Of a stretch of DNA of 64,000 nt, positions 33,275 through 44,664 are shown in pieces. The position numbers and the translations under genes were made by a program. Within the stretch, counting starts at the first letter, position 1, and the number at the start of each line of letters is the position of its first letter. Where the stretch lies: assembly GCF_001509475.1 (NCBI RefSeq), contig NZ_LLZG01000399.1, forward strand, positions 89,777 to 153,776, in the 5' to 3' direction. Source of the stretch: Streptomyces regalis. GTDB taxonomy: Bacteria; Actinomycetota; Actinomycetes; Streptomycetales; Streptomycetaceae. The notes under the pieces were generated by a model. The model worked only from the letters and a program-made list of their open reading frames with translations, was not told the origin of the DNA and ran no database searches.

Positions 33275-33656
33275 GCAGGCGGCCGAGGCGGCGCTGGGCG
33301 GTCCGGCCAGGTCGGAGACGGCGGCGGGGGACGGGCTGAGAACTCCGCACCGCCTGCACCCAGCGCACCATCACCCTCCCGCCCGAGGCCGGCGCCCAAC
33401 TCTGGCAGCCCCTCCCTCCAGTACGGCACCGCGGAGTGGCAGCGCGTCTACTGCTCGGTGTCCGAGGTGCTGTGGCTTGCGTGGAAGCGTCACGCACTCT
33501 TTCCCTCGCCCTCTACATCGAGTTTGACCGACGTGTGCCGTCGGAAGTCGGCCGTTAGTGAACATGTGGCGATCGCAGCGGATTGGCCTGTTCGCGCTGA
33601 TTTCGCAGGGGTGATTTTGCCTCATAAACGAGCGCACCAAGTCACTGATACGCACT

Positions 33657-33825
33657 CCACCCGGTGCGGGCAAGACAATGCTCGCGGAGCGGCTGCCCGC
33701 GGTCCTGCCCCGACTGACCCGGGAGGAGTCGCTGGAGGTGACGGCGGTACACTCGGTGGCCGGTCTGCTGCCACCGGGCAAACCCCTGATCGATGTCGCT
33801 CCCTACTGTGCCCCGCACCACTCGT
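33657..33825 (+). pseudogene. Fragment of a ComM/YifB magnesium-chelatase-like ATPase
   Basis: The translated block contains [18 protein letters not shown] (Walker A and following helix), [18 protein letters not shown] and PYCAPHHS, all characteristic of the YifB/ComM Mg-chelatase AAA+ family. Similarity stops abruptly on both sides: before Pro, and after CAPHHSS, where family members continue ATVAAL. About 56 codons remain of a gene of roughly 500-550 codons. It is an isolated remnant. Confidence 0.65.
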
Positions 33826-33853
33826 CACCGCTGGCGCCCAGCAGGGGGCCGCT

Positions 33854-34036
33854 CTATGAGGCGGCCTCGGTGTCGAGGCTTGGCGCCGGCGGGTCGCCCA
33901 TAGTGCGGAAGATGCGGCGGAGTCCCGCGATCTCTGATTCGGTGAGCGGCGGCCGGGCCGCGACGAACTCGCTCACGAACTCGTCGAGATCCTGGCCGGG
34001 TATCGGCCAGCACCAGCCGTCAGCGTCGATCATCAT
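33854..34036 (-). CDS. Small hypothetical protein (60 residues)
   Basis: A short protein beginning [20 protein letters not shown], acidic at the start and with a helix-like [26 protein letters not shown] site lies 8 bases upstream. The sequence is not obviously low-complexity, and codon third positions are GC-rich, supporting translation. No family was recognised. It lies between decayed fragments, so it could itself be a remnant. Confidence 0.4.
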   Translation of the reverse strand: MMIDADGWCWPIPGQDLDEFVSEFVAARPPLTESEIAGLRRIFRTMGDPPAPSLDTEAAS

Positions 34037-34049
34037 GAGACCGGCTCCC

Positions 34050-34319
34050 TCATGCGTGGAGTGGTCTACCGAAGCGCCTGGATCGCCTCGAAGCAGCAGG
34101 CCCGCAGTTCTCTACTGGTGTCCGCTCCTCAGCCGCGATGCCGGTCCAGAAGTCGTGGCCGACGATCACGGTGGCGAGTTCGACTGCCCTCGTTCGCAGC
34201 ACGTGGATGCGCTGCAGGTCGGCAGAGTCCCAGCGGGGGGAATCGGGGCGGGAGGGGGTACGCCATGCGTTCTCGTGGGTCGTCCATGCGGACAGCGGTT
34301 CGGCGGACCAGGGCTGCCT
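34050..34319 (-). pseudogene. 5'-truncated remnant of an unrecognised protein
   Basis: The minus-strand frame between stops at 34320-34322 and 34050-34052 reads coherent protein ([33 protein letters not shown]) without a usable start. It resembles small Streptomyces proteins with a RAxxLAxxIVxHxFW helix. The final 20 residues ([13 protein letters not shown]) look like read-through into unrelated DNA. It is probably a decayed gene. Confidence 0.35.
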
Positions 34320-34464
34320 CTAGAGCAAGTTATTCCTGGGCCTCGGTGAGGTCCTTCGGGAAGTCGTGCGTCGTCTTGTGTTTCGTCACCGCATATAAAT
34401 GGTACTGCCGTTCGCACAGTCGGCCGGGTTGCCGGGCGGACGAGTTCCAAATCGCCCGTGTGAT

Positions 34465-34862
34465 GGAGCCACGTCGCGGCGGACGGCGGGGTGCCCCTCG
34501 AAAGCCGTCGCCCGCGCCGGCCTGGCGGCCGAATGCCGACTGGAGACAACTGCCGCTGTTCGGACAGGTCCCGCGTGACTACGGCCGCCTTGATCAGGCC
34601 TCCGTCGCCCACCAGCTCGCCGAAGCATCCGCTTCGCCGTCAACCGCAGCCTGGCCCTCGTCCTCACCGGAGACGTCGAGGGCGGCGCCATCCGCCACAC
34701 GGAGATCTTTGCCTCCCTGCGGGCCCTGGGCCTGAGGGTCGGCCACATCGTCGCAGTCCTGGAGGAGACGGGGATCTTCGAGGACGACAGTGAGCCCTCC
34801 TTCGAGGGCTGGTTCGCCGAGAGGCTGGAGGGTCTCGCGCCAGGCATCCGCTCGGAAGCCGC
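34465..34862 (+). pseudogene. Frameshifted integrase/recombinase remnant
   Basis: Two frames each read plausible parts of one protein. The first (to about 34625) gives WRQLPLFGQVPRDYGRLDQA; the second (from 34630) gives RFAVNRSLALVLTGDVEGG, then EIFASLRALGLRVGHIVAVLEETGIFEDD and FEGWFAERLEGLAPGIRSE. The pair resembles the N-terminal region of site-specific integrase-like proteins of Streptomyces. The shift, and the missing 3' catalytic part, mark it as dead. Confidence 0.45.
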
Positions 34863-34869
34863 CTTCGCT

Positions 34870-35154
34870 GGTCTTTCACCGATCCCTTCCTCGTCCGGGC
34901 TGACCAACCGACACCGTCTCAACCGCAGCGGCGACCGGCAGCTCAACCGGGCCATGCACACGATCACCCTGATCTGGATGCGACTCGAGCCCTCTACGAA
35001 GACGTACGTCGCACGCTAGATCGCCGAAGGGAAAACCTCCCGTGACGCGCAGCGATGCCTCAAGCGGGTGATCTGCCGCCAGATCTTCAAGATCCTTGAG
35101 CGTGCCGACCGGAACCGACTCGGCAACGTCGAAGAACTCGCTCAAGCGGCTTGA
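34870..35154 (+). pseudogene. 3' fragment of an IS110-family transposase, with amber codon
   Basis: The frame GLTNRHRLNRSGDRQLNRAM, then HTITLIWMRLEPSTKTYVAR, matches the conserved C-terminal domain of IS110 transposases (RHRLNRGGDRxLNxALH). TAG at 35017-35019 interrupts it; after it, SRDAQRCLKRVICRQIFK continues in the same frame to TGA at 35152. The 5' two thirds of the gene are missing. Confidence 0.65.
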
Positions 35155-35184
35155 CACGACATAGCAGCCTCGGGATGGTCGTGA

Positions 35185-35718
35185 TCACGCTGCCACCGCC
35201 TCGGCCACCTGGATCTGCTCGACGGCCGGGACCGGCTTCGCGCGGTGAACCTTGACCGACGGGGCACAGCGCTTCATGGGCACCCGGCCCAAGCCGAGCC
35301 GCTTGTATGTCGTGCGGATGGCGTCGAGGTCGGCGGTCTCCCGCGACGAGGTGACGCGCTCGACGACCCACGCGCCGCAGATGCCGACGGGCAGCCGGTC
35401 GAGGACCTTGCGCGCGGCCCGCTTTCCGCGGTCGGCGCGGCGGGCCTGGTCGGCGGCACGGTCGTACTCCTTGGCGGCAGCCTCGATCGTCTCGACCGAC
35501 GGCATCTCCTCGTCGCTGTAGACGTCGGCCGGGTCCGGCGCGGTGACCGGCGCCTGCTGCGCCTGCTCGACGACGGGGGCGGCCGGGGCGAACGGCCGAG
35601 CGGACCGCGTCGCGGGCGGCGCCGAGCAGGCGCGTGGTGGGGGACTGGGCGCGGAGGGTGGCGCGAAGCGTCTTGTTGTACGTGCGACGCTCGCGATGGA
35701 TGGCAGACTTCGCTGCAT
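35185..35718 (-). CDS. Conserved Streptomyces hypothetical protein
   Basis: A 177-residue protein. Residues 1-60 are Pro/Ala/Ser-rich and probably disordered. The rest is helical and well formed: SVETIEAAAKEYDRAADQAR, then RAARKVLDRLPVGICGAWVVERVTSSRE and TYKRLGLGRVPMKRCAPSVKV. I do not recognise a known family. The ATG at 35718 has AAGGAG 9 bases upstream; in-frame upstream ATG codons lack a site. It is the first gene after the decayed region and is preceded by a terminator. Confidence 0.65.
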   Translation of the reverse strand: MQRSLPSIASVARTTRRFAPPSAPSPPPRACSAPPATRSARPFAPAAPVVEQAQQAPVTAPDPADVYSDEEMPSVETIEAAAKEYDRAADQARRADRGKRAARKVLDRLPVGICGAWVVERVTSSRETADLDAIRTTYKRLGLGRVPMKRCAPSVKVHRAKPVPAVEQIQVAEAVAA

Positions 35719-35781
35719 CAGCCGAAGCTCCTTCTGTTCAAGGACTTCGCTCAGGCCCGGCGCAGACGGTGCGAACGCCAA

Positions 35782-35813
35782 AGCGGGGCCCCATTTCTAT
35801 GGGTGGCCCCGCT
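35782..35813 (-). terminator. Terminator of the metallo-hydrolase gene
   Basis: AGCGGGGCC and GGCCCCGCT are perfect 9-base arms; inside them CCAT/ATGG extends the stem around TTCT. It begins 14 bases after the stop codon of the hydrolase gene, as expected for a strong intrinsic terminator. Confidence 0.7.
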
Positions 35814-35826
35814 CAGATCAGCAGGT

Positions 35827-36477
35827 TTACCACCCGCGCGTGTGCCACTCCGGCAGATGCGGACGCTCGGCGCCCAGGGTCGTGTCGTTGCCGTGGCCCG
35901 GGTAGACCCAGGTCTCGTCCGGGAGCACGAAGACCTTCGCCTCCAGGCCCGACATCAACGACTCGAAGTCCTTGGGACGTGTTGTCCGACCAGGACCCCC
36001 CGGGAACAGACAGTCCCCGGTGAACACATGGGGATGTCCGTGCGGGTCGTCGTAGACGAGGGCGATCGACCCCGGAGTGTGCCCGACCAGGTGGCGCGCG
36101 GTGAGTTCCACGTGCCCCACCCGGATGGTGTCGCCGTCGTCGACCAGGACGTCGGTCGGCACCGGAATGCCGTCGGCGTCGTCCCGGCCGGCGTACGTGC
36201 GCGCGCCGGTGGCCTCGACGACCGCGGCGAGGGCCTGCCAGTGGTCGCCGTGCTGGTGCGTGGTGACGACGGACGCGATGCCGTCGTCACCGATCATGCC
36301 GAGCAATGCGTCCGCGTCGTTGGCGGCGTCGATCAGCAGTTGCTCGTCCGTGGCCCGGCAGCGCAGCAGATAGGCGTTGTTGTCCATCGGGCCGACCGCG
36401 ATCTTGGAGATCATCAGGTCCTTGAGCTCGTGCACGTCGGCGGGGCCACCGACCGTCACCTGTCCGCTGTACGTCAT
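35827..36477 (-). CDS. Metallo-beta-lactamase-fold hydrolase (glyoxalase II-like)
   Basis: A 216-residue MBL-fold protein with the zinc motif THQHGDHW (HxHxDH), a third-His region GHTPGSIALVY, and GDCLFPGGPG with the bridging Asp; the final YPGHGNDTTLG supplies the last His. The size and motifs fit hydroxyacylglutathione hydrolase-like (glyoxalase II) enzymes, though in this organism a mycothiol ester would be the likely thioester. Located between the hypothetical protein and the mycothiol-dependent enzyme gene, in the same orientation as both. Confidence 0.85.
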   Translation of the reverse strand: MTYSGQVTVGGPADVHELKDLMISKIAVGPMDNNAYLLRCRATDEQLLIDAANDADALLGMIGDDGIASVVTTHQHGDHWQALAAVVEATGARTYAGRDDADGIPVPTDVLVDDGDTIRVGHVELTARHLVGHTPGSIALVYDDPHGHPHVFTGDCLFPGGPGRTTRPKDFESLMSGLEAKVFVLPDETWVYPGHGNDTTLGAERPHLPEWHTRGW

Positions 36478-36522
36478 GGCGGCAGCCTATAGCGGGAGAG
36501 CGGTCCAGGGACGGTCCAGGAG

Positions 36523-37209
36523 CTACAGCGGGGGGAGTGACGGCAAGGTGCCGCCCTGCGCGGTGAGCCCGGCCCCGTCGCGGCGCCCGGCGAGCCAGCC
36601 GAGCAGCTCGGGCGCCGGGCCCGTGACGGTGATCTCGGGCGTGCCCGCCTCCCGGCCCGTGCTCCACGCGCGCGTGCCGTCCGTGAGACGGGTCGGCGGC
36701 ACATCCGGGTGCCCGGTGAACCGCTCCGCGAGGAAGTCGATCTCCCGCTCCACGAACTCCGCCGGCAGATCCTCCAGCTCGTACCCGATCCCGAGATCCA
36801 CGTGATGCAACTCCACCTCGACCCACCGCCGGAACGGCACCCGGGCCGCCGCGTCGGTGACCCCGTTGCGCAGCTCGACGGTGCGCGACCAGTCCGCGGG
36901 TGCTGCCCCTGTCTCCTGGAAGCGGGCCGCGCTGTCGCGCACGTCGGTGAGCTGCACATCGAGGGGGCGCGGGGCGTCCCGCTCGATGTCGGCGTCCCGG
37001 GCCGTCGCCGAGACGTACATGGGGCGCCCTTGGAGGACGTTCACGAGGGCGTCAGCGTTACGGGCGAGGTGCGCGAGGACGTGGCCGCGGCTCCAGCCAG
37101 GGAGGCGTGACGGCTCGGCCACCGACGCGTTGTCCAGCTTGGCCGCTGCGGTGAGCAGCCGTTCCGTCGCTTCACGTACAGACACCAGGTCACGAGCGTG
37201 ATCAATCAT
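36523..37209 (-). CDS. Maleylpyruvate isomerase/mycothiol-dependent DinB-fold enzyme
   Basis: A 228-residue four-helix-bundle protein. N-terminal RLLTAAAKL and LPGWSRGHVLAHLARNADAL contain the first metal His, and WVEVELHHVDLG gives the Glu-x3-His pair, the three ligands of the DinB/MDMPI metal site. Such enzymes transfer or use mycothiol, the thiol cofactor of actinomycetes. The C-terminal part (ITVTGPAPELLGWLAGR) is the SCP2-like domain often fused in this family. The precise substrate is unknown. The ATG at 37209 is divergent from uvrA, and 45 bases lie between its stop and the hydrolase gene. Confidence 0.82.
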   Translation of the reverse strand: MIDHARDLVSVREATERLLTAAAKLDNASVAEPSRLPGWSRGHVLAHLARNADALVNVLQGRPMYVSATARDADIERDAPRPLDVQLTDVRDSAARFQETGAAPADWSRTVELRNGVTDAAARVPFRRWVEVELHHVDLGIGYELEDLPAEFVEREIDFLAERFTGHPDVPPTRLTDGTRAWSTGREAGTPEITVTGPAPELLGWLAGRRDGAGLTAQGGTLPSLPPL

Positions 37210-37433
37210 GGTGCTGACACTAGCCCCGCCACACCTTTGGGTGAAGGTGGTGAACGAGTGCCGTAAATCGAATGCGCGTGCTATAGGGTCGGTCTTGGCG
37301 TCGGGCATGCTGGATGGTCCGGGATTGTTGTCCCATTCGGGAATCCGACCGGCGTTGTCAGTGGCTCCCCCTAGTGTGAGAAAGCACGGGGGCCTCGCCC
37401 CTGTCACTTCTCTCAAGAAAGGTGCGGACCGGC

Positions 37434-40481
<3,048 letters not shown>

Positions 40482-40524
40482 GGCTCGCGGGCAACGAGCC
40501 CGAACATCGAACACATCCCGAAAA

Positions 40525-40563
40525 GTGCGGCGCCCCGCGGGAACTCCCCGCGGGGCGCCGCAC
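40525..40563. terminator. Strong terminator after uvrA
   Basis: GTGCGGCGCCCCGCGGG is followed by AACTC and its exact complement, a perfect 17-base stem. It is the longest perfect hairpin seen here and terminates uvrA; it may also serve the facing kinase gene. Confidence 0.85.
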
Positions 40564-40646
40564 GTTCCATGATCAGCCGCTCGGTCCCCGCGGCTGTGAC
40601 GAACCTTGACTCCTCAAGAGTGGACAACAGTGGAACGGAACGCCTC

Positions 40647-41558
40647 CTAGAAGTCCCCCAGCTCGGAGGCGTACGGCGGCTCGGCGCCCGCCCGGGAGCA
40701 GGTGATCGCGGCAGCCCGCGCCGCGAACCGCAACAGCCGTGTCCAGCCGTCGGCGCCCAGTCCCACCAGCGCCTCGGCGGACAGGGCGTCCTGGGCGGCC
40801 AGGCCGTGCAACAGGGCCGCGTTCACGGTGTCGCCCGCACCGATCGTGTCGACGACGTCGACCTCCTCGCCCGCTACGGCGTGCACCGCACCGTCCCGTG
40901 TGAAGGCGGTCAGCCCGTCACCGCCCTGAGTGATCACGACGGCCGCAGGTCCCGCGGCCAGCCACTCGCGCGGGGTGCCGCCCAGCCACAGCGCGTCCTC
41001 CTCGGAGAGCTTGAGCAACGACACCGACGGCAGCCAGCTCTTGAATCGGGCCCGATAGCCGTCCGGGTCCGGGATCAGTCCGGCCCGGATGTTCGGGTCG
41101 AGCGCGGTGAACACCCCTTGCCCGGCCGCGCTCCGCATCAGCTCCTCATAGGCGCTCGCCCCCGGTTCCAGGACGAGCGAGCAGGTACCGAAGGAGACCG
41201 CGCGGGTCTGCGCGGGCAGCTCCGGGGGTGCCGTGAAGAGCCGGTCGGCGGTGCCCTCCACGTAGAAGGAGTAGGCGGCCGAGCCCTTCGCGTCGATGGT
41301 GGCGACCGCCAGGGTGGTCGGCTCCATACCGCGCTGCACCGCCGACACGTCCACCCCGGCCTCCCGCAGCCCGTCGAGCAGGGCCTCACCGAAGGCGTCG
41401 TAGGAGGTGCGGGAGCAGAAGGCGGTGGGGGAGCCGAGGCGGCCGAGGGCCACGGCGGTGTTGTAGGGCCCACCGCCGAGCGCCGGCTTCAGGCCCGCCA
41501 GGGCGCCCGTGCCCTGCGGTACCAGGTCGATCAGGGCCTCACCGGCGACGACGATCAC
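40647..41558 (-). CDS. PfkB-family carbohydrate kinase (fructokinase-like)
   Basis: A 303-residue ribokinase-family enzyme, probably phosphorylating a sugar. N-terminal VVAGEALIDLVP and GGGPYNTAVALGRLG are the substrate-binding signature; C-terminal DTIGAGDTVNAALLHGL is the PfkB motif with catalytic Asp and anion hole. The pattern LALDPNIR (here FTALDPNIRAGL) and motif NAA favour fructokinase. GTG start, with AAAGGAA at 7 bases, overlaps the LacI stop (GTGA), forming a regulator-kinase operon. The sugar is uncertain; an operator upstream of the regulator points to sugar-controlled expression. Confidence 0.85.
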   Translation of the reverse strand: MIVVAGEALIDLVPQGTGALAGLKPALGGGPYNTAVALGRLGSPTAFCSRTSYDAFGEALLDGLREAGVDVSAVQRGMEPTTLAVATIDAKGSAAYSFYVEGTADRLFTAPPELPAQTRAVSFGTCSLVLEPGASAYEELMRSAAGQGVFTALDPNIRAGLIPDPDGYRARFKSWLPSVSLLKLSEEDALWLGGTPREWLAAGPAAVVITQGGDGLTAFTRDGAVHAVAGEEVDVVDTIGAGDTVNAALLHGLAAQDALSAEALVGLGADGWTRLLRFAARAAAITCSRAGAEPPYASELGDF

Positions 41559-42676
41559 GAGACGGTTCCTTTCACGGACGTCAGGGGCTGTTCGGGGCGG
41601 TCGGATGGCAGGGGCTTGGCGGTGCCCTCGGGTTTCGCGGATGTCCCGGACCCCCGAGGCTGTTCGGCGCAGCCGCACGAGGTGCGATGCACGAAGGTGC
41701 AGGGCAGACGCACCGTCCGGGCAGGCCGGTCCGGCGAGGCGAGGCGGTCCAGCAGCACACGGACCGCGCGGGCGCCGATGTCCCGGCTGGGTTGGGCTAT
41801 CGCGGTGAGCCGGGGCGAGAACAGGTCGGCCCAGGCGAAGTCGTCGAAGCAGCACAGCGCGATGTCTTCGGGCACGGACAGACCGCAGTCGCGCAGGGCG
41901 CGCAGGGCGCCGATCGTCATCGCGTTGTTGGCCGTGACGAGCGCGGTGGGCGGCGCGGCGAGCGACAGCAGTGCGGCGGTGGCCTGTTCGGCGCCGGCCG
42001 ACTCGGAGTCGCCGTGCACGACGAGGTGTTCGTCGAAGGCGAGCCCGGCAGCCGTCAGGCCGTCCCGGTATCCGGTGAGCCGCTCGCTGGTGGTGCTGAG
42101 TCCGGGCAGGCCGGCGACCATGGCGATCCGCCGGTGGCCGAGGTCGGCGAGATGAGTGACGAGCCGGGCCACGGGTTCGGCGCTGTCGGCGCAGACCTGG
42201 TCGAAGTGCGGCGAGCCGTCGGCCGTGCTGTCGACCACGCGGTCGAGGAGGACGGCCGGCACATTGTGGCGCCCGAGGTAGGCGATGAGTTCGCGCGGGT
42301 CCGCGGAGGGTGCGACGATCATGCCGTCCACGCGGCGTTCGTGGAGGAGCTGGACGACCTTGCGTTCATGCTCCGGATCGTCGTGCGGGTCGGCGATGAG
42401 CAGGCTGTAGCCGTGTTCCAGGGCAGCGGCCTCGACGCCCTGGAGTATCTCCGTGAAGTACGGATTGCTGATCGCCGACACCGCGAGCCCTATGGACCGG
42501 GTGCGGGAGGTCACCAGGGAGCGGGCGAGGGTGTTGGGCGTGTAGCCGAGCTCGTCCATGGCGTCCAGCACCGCCTGGCGGGTGTGGGGCAGCACCGGCC
42601 GGGTGCCGTTCAGCACATGCGAGACGGTCGCCACGGACACGCCGGCGCTCCGCGCGACGTCGGCCATGGTTGCCAT
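41555..42676 (-). CDS. LacI-family transcriptional regulator
   Basis: A 373-residue repressor. The first 50 residues form the LacI DNA-binding domain (MADVARSAGVSVATVSHVLNG, hinge PNTLARSL). A periplasmic-binding-protein-like effector domain follows (IGLAVSAISNPYFTEILQGV). The C-terminal 30 residues beyond HRTSCGC are an extra Pro/Ser-rich tail. It is expected to bind the perfect palindrome at 42767-42796 and regulate itself and the kinase gene. ATG 42676 has GAGGGG upstream. Confidence 0.93.
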   Translation of the reverse strand: MATMADVARSAGVSVATVSHVLNGTRPVLPHTRQAVLDAMDELGYTPNTLARSLVTSRTRSIGLAVSAISNPYFTEILQGVEAAALEHGYSLLIADPHDDPEHERKVVQLLHERRVDGMIVAPSADPRELIAYLGRHNVPAVLLDRVVDSTADGSPHFDQVCADSAEPVARLVTHLADLGHRRIAMVAGLPGLSTTSERLTGYRDGLTAAGLAFDEHLVVHGDSESAGAEQATAALLSLAAPPTALVTANNAMTIGALRALRDCGLSVPEDIALCCFDDFAWADLFSPRLTAIAQPSRDIGARAVRVLLDRLASPDRPARTVRLPCTFVHRTSCGCAEQPRGSGTSAKPEGTAKPLPSDRPEQPLTSVKGTVS

Positions 42677-42766
42677 CGCGGTCCCCTCCCGGTTCTGCCT
42701 GTGCCGCGCGCCCCTCCCCGGGCCGTCGCGGGTCTTCTGGCCGGGAAGGTATCCCATTCGGGGCCG

Positions 42767-42796
42767 GACGTAAACGCTTGCGCAAGCGTTTACGTC
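42767..42796. promoter_or_regulatory. Perfect 30-bp palindromic operator for the LacI regulator
   Basis: The half-site GACGTAAACGCTTGC is followed by its exact reverse complement, giving a 30-base perfect palindrome with the LacI-type core AAACGCTTGC. It lies 91 bases upstream of the regulator ATG. The central CG pair is typical of LacI/GalR operators, so this is very probably the autoregulatory site of that gene. Confidence 0.85.
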
Positions 42797-42884
42797 TCCT
42801 CGCGACCCTGCCGAGGTGAACGTCGGCCAGCCAGGGATCAGGACGTGGCGGTCTGCCGAGCCTGGGACAGATCGGAGCGGTGGG

Positions 42885-43838
42885 TCACTCCCACTCCCAC
42901 CCGATGCCCACGATCCCCGTCCGCACCCGCGGCTCGACAAGGTGGACGGAATGGTGCAGTCCACTGAGGGCCAGCCCCTGGCGGCCGCTGCGGGGCGCTG
43001 CCGCCGAGTGCTGGGCGAACCGGTGGCAGCGGACCGGAAGGGTGTTCTCGGCGAAGCGGACCTGAAGGGCGTACTGGCCGCCCGAGAGCGGGAAACCGCG
43101 GGCGTACTCGCGGGACACGTCGGCCGTGCCGTCCTCGACGTCGTAACGGAAGAGGTAGGTGTCGCCGGCCCGCAGCCGCGTGCCGAAGAGCAGCTCGGCC
43201 ACGAGGACACCGGTGTCGTGGTGCCGGCGGACCCGTCCCGTACGGCAGTTCTCCAGCGCGTGCACCGTGATGCGCTCCGGCACGCACCCCGGGTCGCCGT
43301 GGTGGACGGCGACGAAGCGGTCCACGCCGTCCTTGTGGGCGCGCACGATGTGGTGCGACTCGCGCCCCGCCAGCTCGCGGCGCGGCCCGATCCGCACCTG
43401 TTCGTGGTGGGCGAGGGTGTGCAGGCCGCCGTCGACCGGACAGTCCAGCTCGGCCAGTAGCTGTTCCAGGACGCCCGAGGCCTCCACCAGGGAGCGGTAG
43501 GAGTGGGCCGCGGGCCGCTGGAGGGCGGAGTGGTCGTCCGCCTCGGCGAGCAGCCGGATCAGGGACTCCTCCGGCAGCTGGAGGATCTCCTCCAGCGCCC
43601 GCACCGCACGCAGCGACTCGGGGCGCTGTGGTCGACGGGCGCCCTGCTGCCAGTAGCTCAGGCTGGTGACGCCGACCTTCACACCGTGACGGGACAGATG
43701 GTGCTGCACGCGCTGCAGCGGCAGTCCCCGGGCGGCTATCGCGGCGCGCAGGGCGACGTGGAACGGGCCGCCTCGCAGGGCCGTGTCCAGTTCCGCGGTG
43801 TCGGCGGGGATGTCCGCGTGCTGTGTGGCGTGCAGCAT
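42885..43838 (-). CDS. Helix-turn-helix DNA-binding protein
   Basis: A 317-residue protein. Its N-terminal region (residues about 25-100) contains an XRE-like helix-turn-helix: FHVALRAAIAARGLPLQRVQ, SLSYWQQGARRP. The rest is an acidic domain of unknown function (about 130-317; RITVHALENCRTGRVRRHH, GYVLFRYDVEDG-like LFRYDVEDGTADV). No ligand was recognised. The start ATG 43838 has GAAAGG upstream. It belongs to the core region shared by Streptomyces between uvrA and uvrC. Confidence 0.65.
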   Translation of the reverse strand: MLHATQHADIPADTAELDTALRGGPFHVALRAAIAARGLPLQRVQHHLSRHGVKVGVTSLSYWQQGARRPQRPESLRAVRALEEILQLPEESLIRLLAEADDHSALQRPAAHSYRSLVEASGVLEQLLAELDCPVDGGLHTLAHHEQVRIGPRRELAGRESHHIVRAHKDGVDRFVAVHHGDPGCVPERITVHALENCRTGRVRRHHDTGVLVAELLFGTRLRAGDTYLFRYDVEDGTADVSREYARGFPLSGGQYALQVRFAENTLPVRCHRFAQHSAAAPRSGRQGLALSGLHHSVHLVEPRVRTGIVGIGWEWE

Positions 43839-44229
43839 GCAGGGGCCTTTCTGTGGTTGTTCACAACGGGTGGTCAGACCGTTTGCGCGGCTGCTCGGGG
43901 CCACCCCGTCGGCGCGGCAGGGGTCTTCACATCCGTACGCCGTCGTTCACGACCCCGAGTTCCCCCGCATTGAAGCGTGTTGACCAAGTCCCGACAACAC
44001 CTGATGCCCAACAGTGGGCAATCCTGGCCGAGTCGCGATGTGATCGTCTCAAGTCACGGTGTCCGCACCGGTGTTGTCCGGCACCTGCCTGATGGCGCGC
44101 TCCTGAAGCCCTCCAGGGAGTGCGTGGAGATCAGGACGATCACGCAGGCGGCCGCGCGCACCCGCCATCGGGATCGGAACGGCGCGCAACCGTCGTGCCC
44201 TGGGTTCGGCACTGTCGGCGCCCACGCTC

Positions 44230-44654
44230 GTGACGTGCCCGGGCGGCGCCCGTACAACGAGCTGGTGCTCTCCGCCGCGGTCGGCGGCGATCTTACGGAT
44301 CCGGCTCCCGGAGGACATCGACGGCCACCGCCGTGTCCCGGCCGTTCTCACGTTCCTGGAGTCCCGGTGGGACGTGGCTGTGATGCTGCTGGACGACGAG
44401 GACGACCCCGGCGCGCACGCCGCCGATCCCGGGGCCGAAGGGTGCAGCGGGGGCTACGTGCTCACGAACGGGCAGGGTGACGAGTGCCCGGACACGGCAC
44501 GGACACGCTACCGCTCGCGGAGGCGCTGCGGATCGCCCGTCACGTGCTGGAATCCGGCGCGCCGCCGCCCGGCGTGGCGTGGGTGGTGGACCGTGGCGCC
44601 CGGACGCTCCGGCGTTGTCCACAGGCCCGCCGGACTGTCAGCGCTCGCCAGTAG
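44230..44654 (+). pseudogene. Frameshifted small gene upstream of uvrC
   Basis: Coding-like protein is split over two frames. The first gives VPAVLTFLESRWDVAVMLLD and GGYVLTNGQGDE; near 44490-44500 the frame changes and continues as DTLPLAEALRIARHVLESG, then PPPGVAWVVDRG, to TAG at 44652. Joined, it resembles Imm1-type immunity proteins of Streptomyces. Either a disabled gene or a sequencing error. The 5' limit is not certain, and the bases 43,839-44,230 hold no frame I can support. Confidence 0.35.
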
Positions 44655-44664
44655 GGTGTGAGAC

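Noticed and set aside
37268..37283. LexA (SOS) box upstream of uvrA
   Set aside because: TCGAATGCGCGTGCTA keeps TCGAA and GT but misses several positions of the GAACN4GTTC-type consensus; too weak to annotate as a feature.
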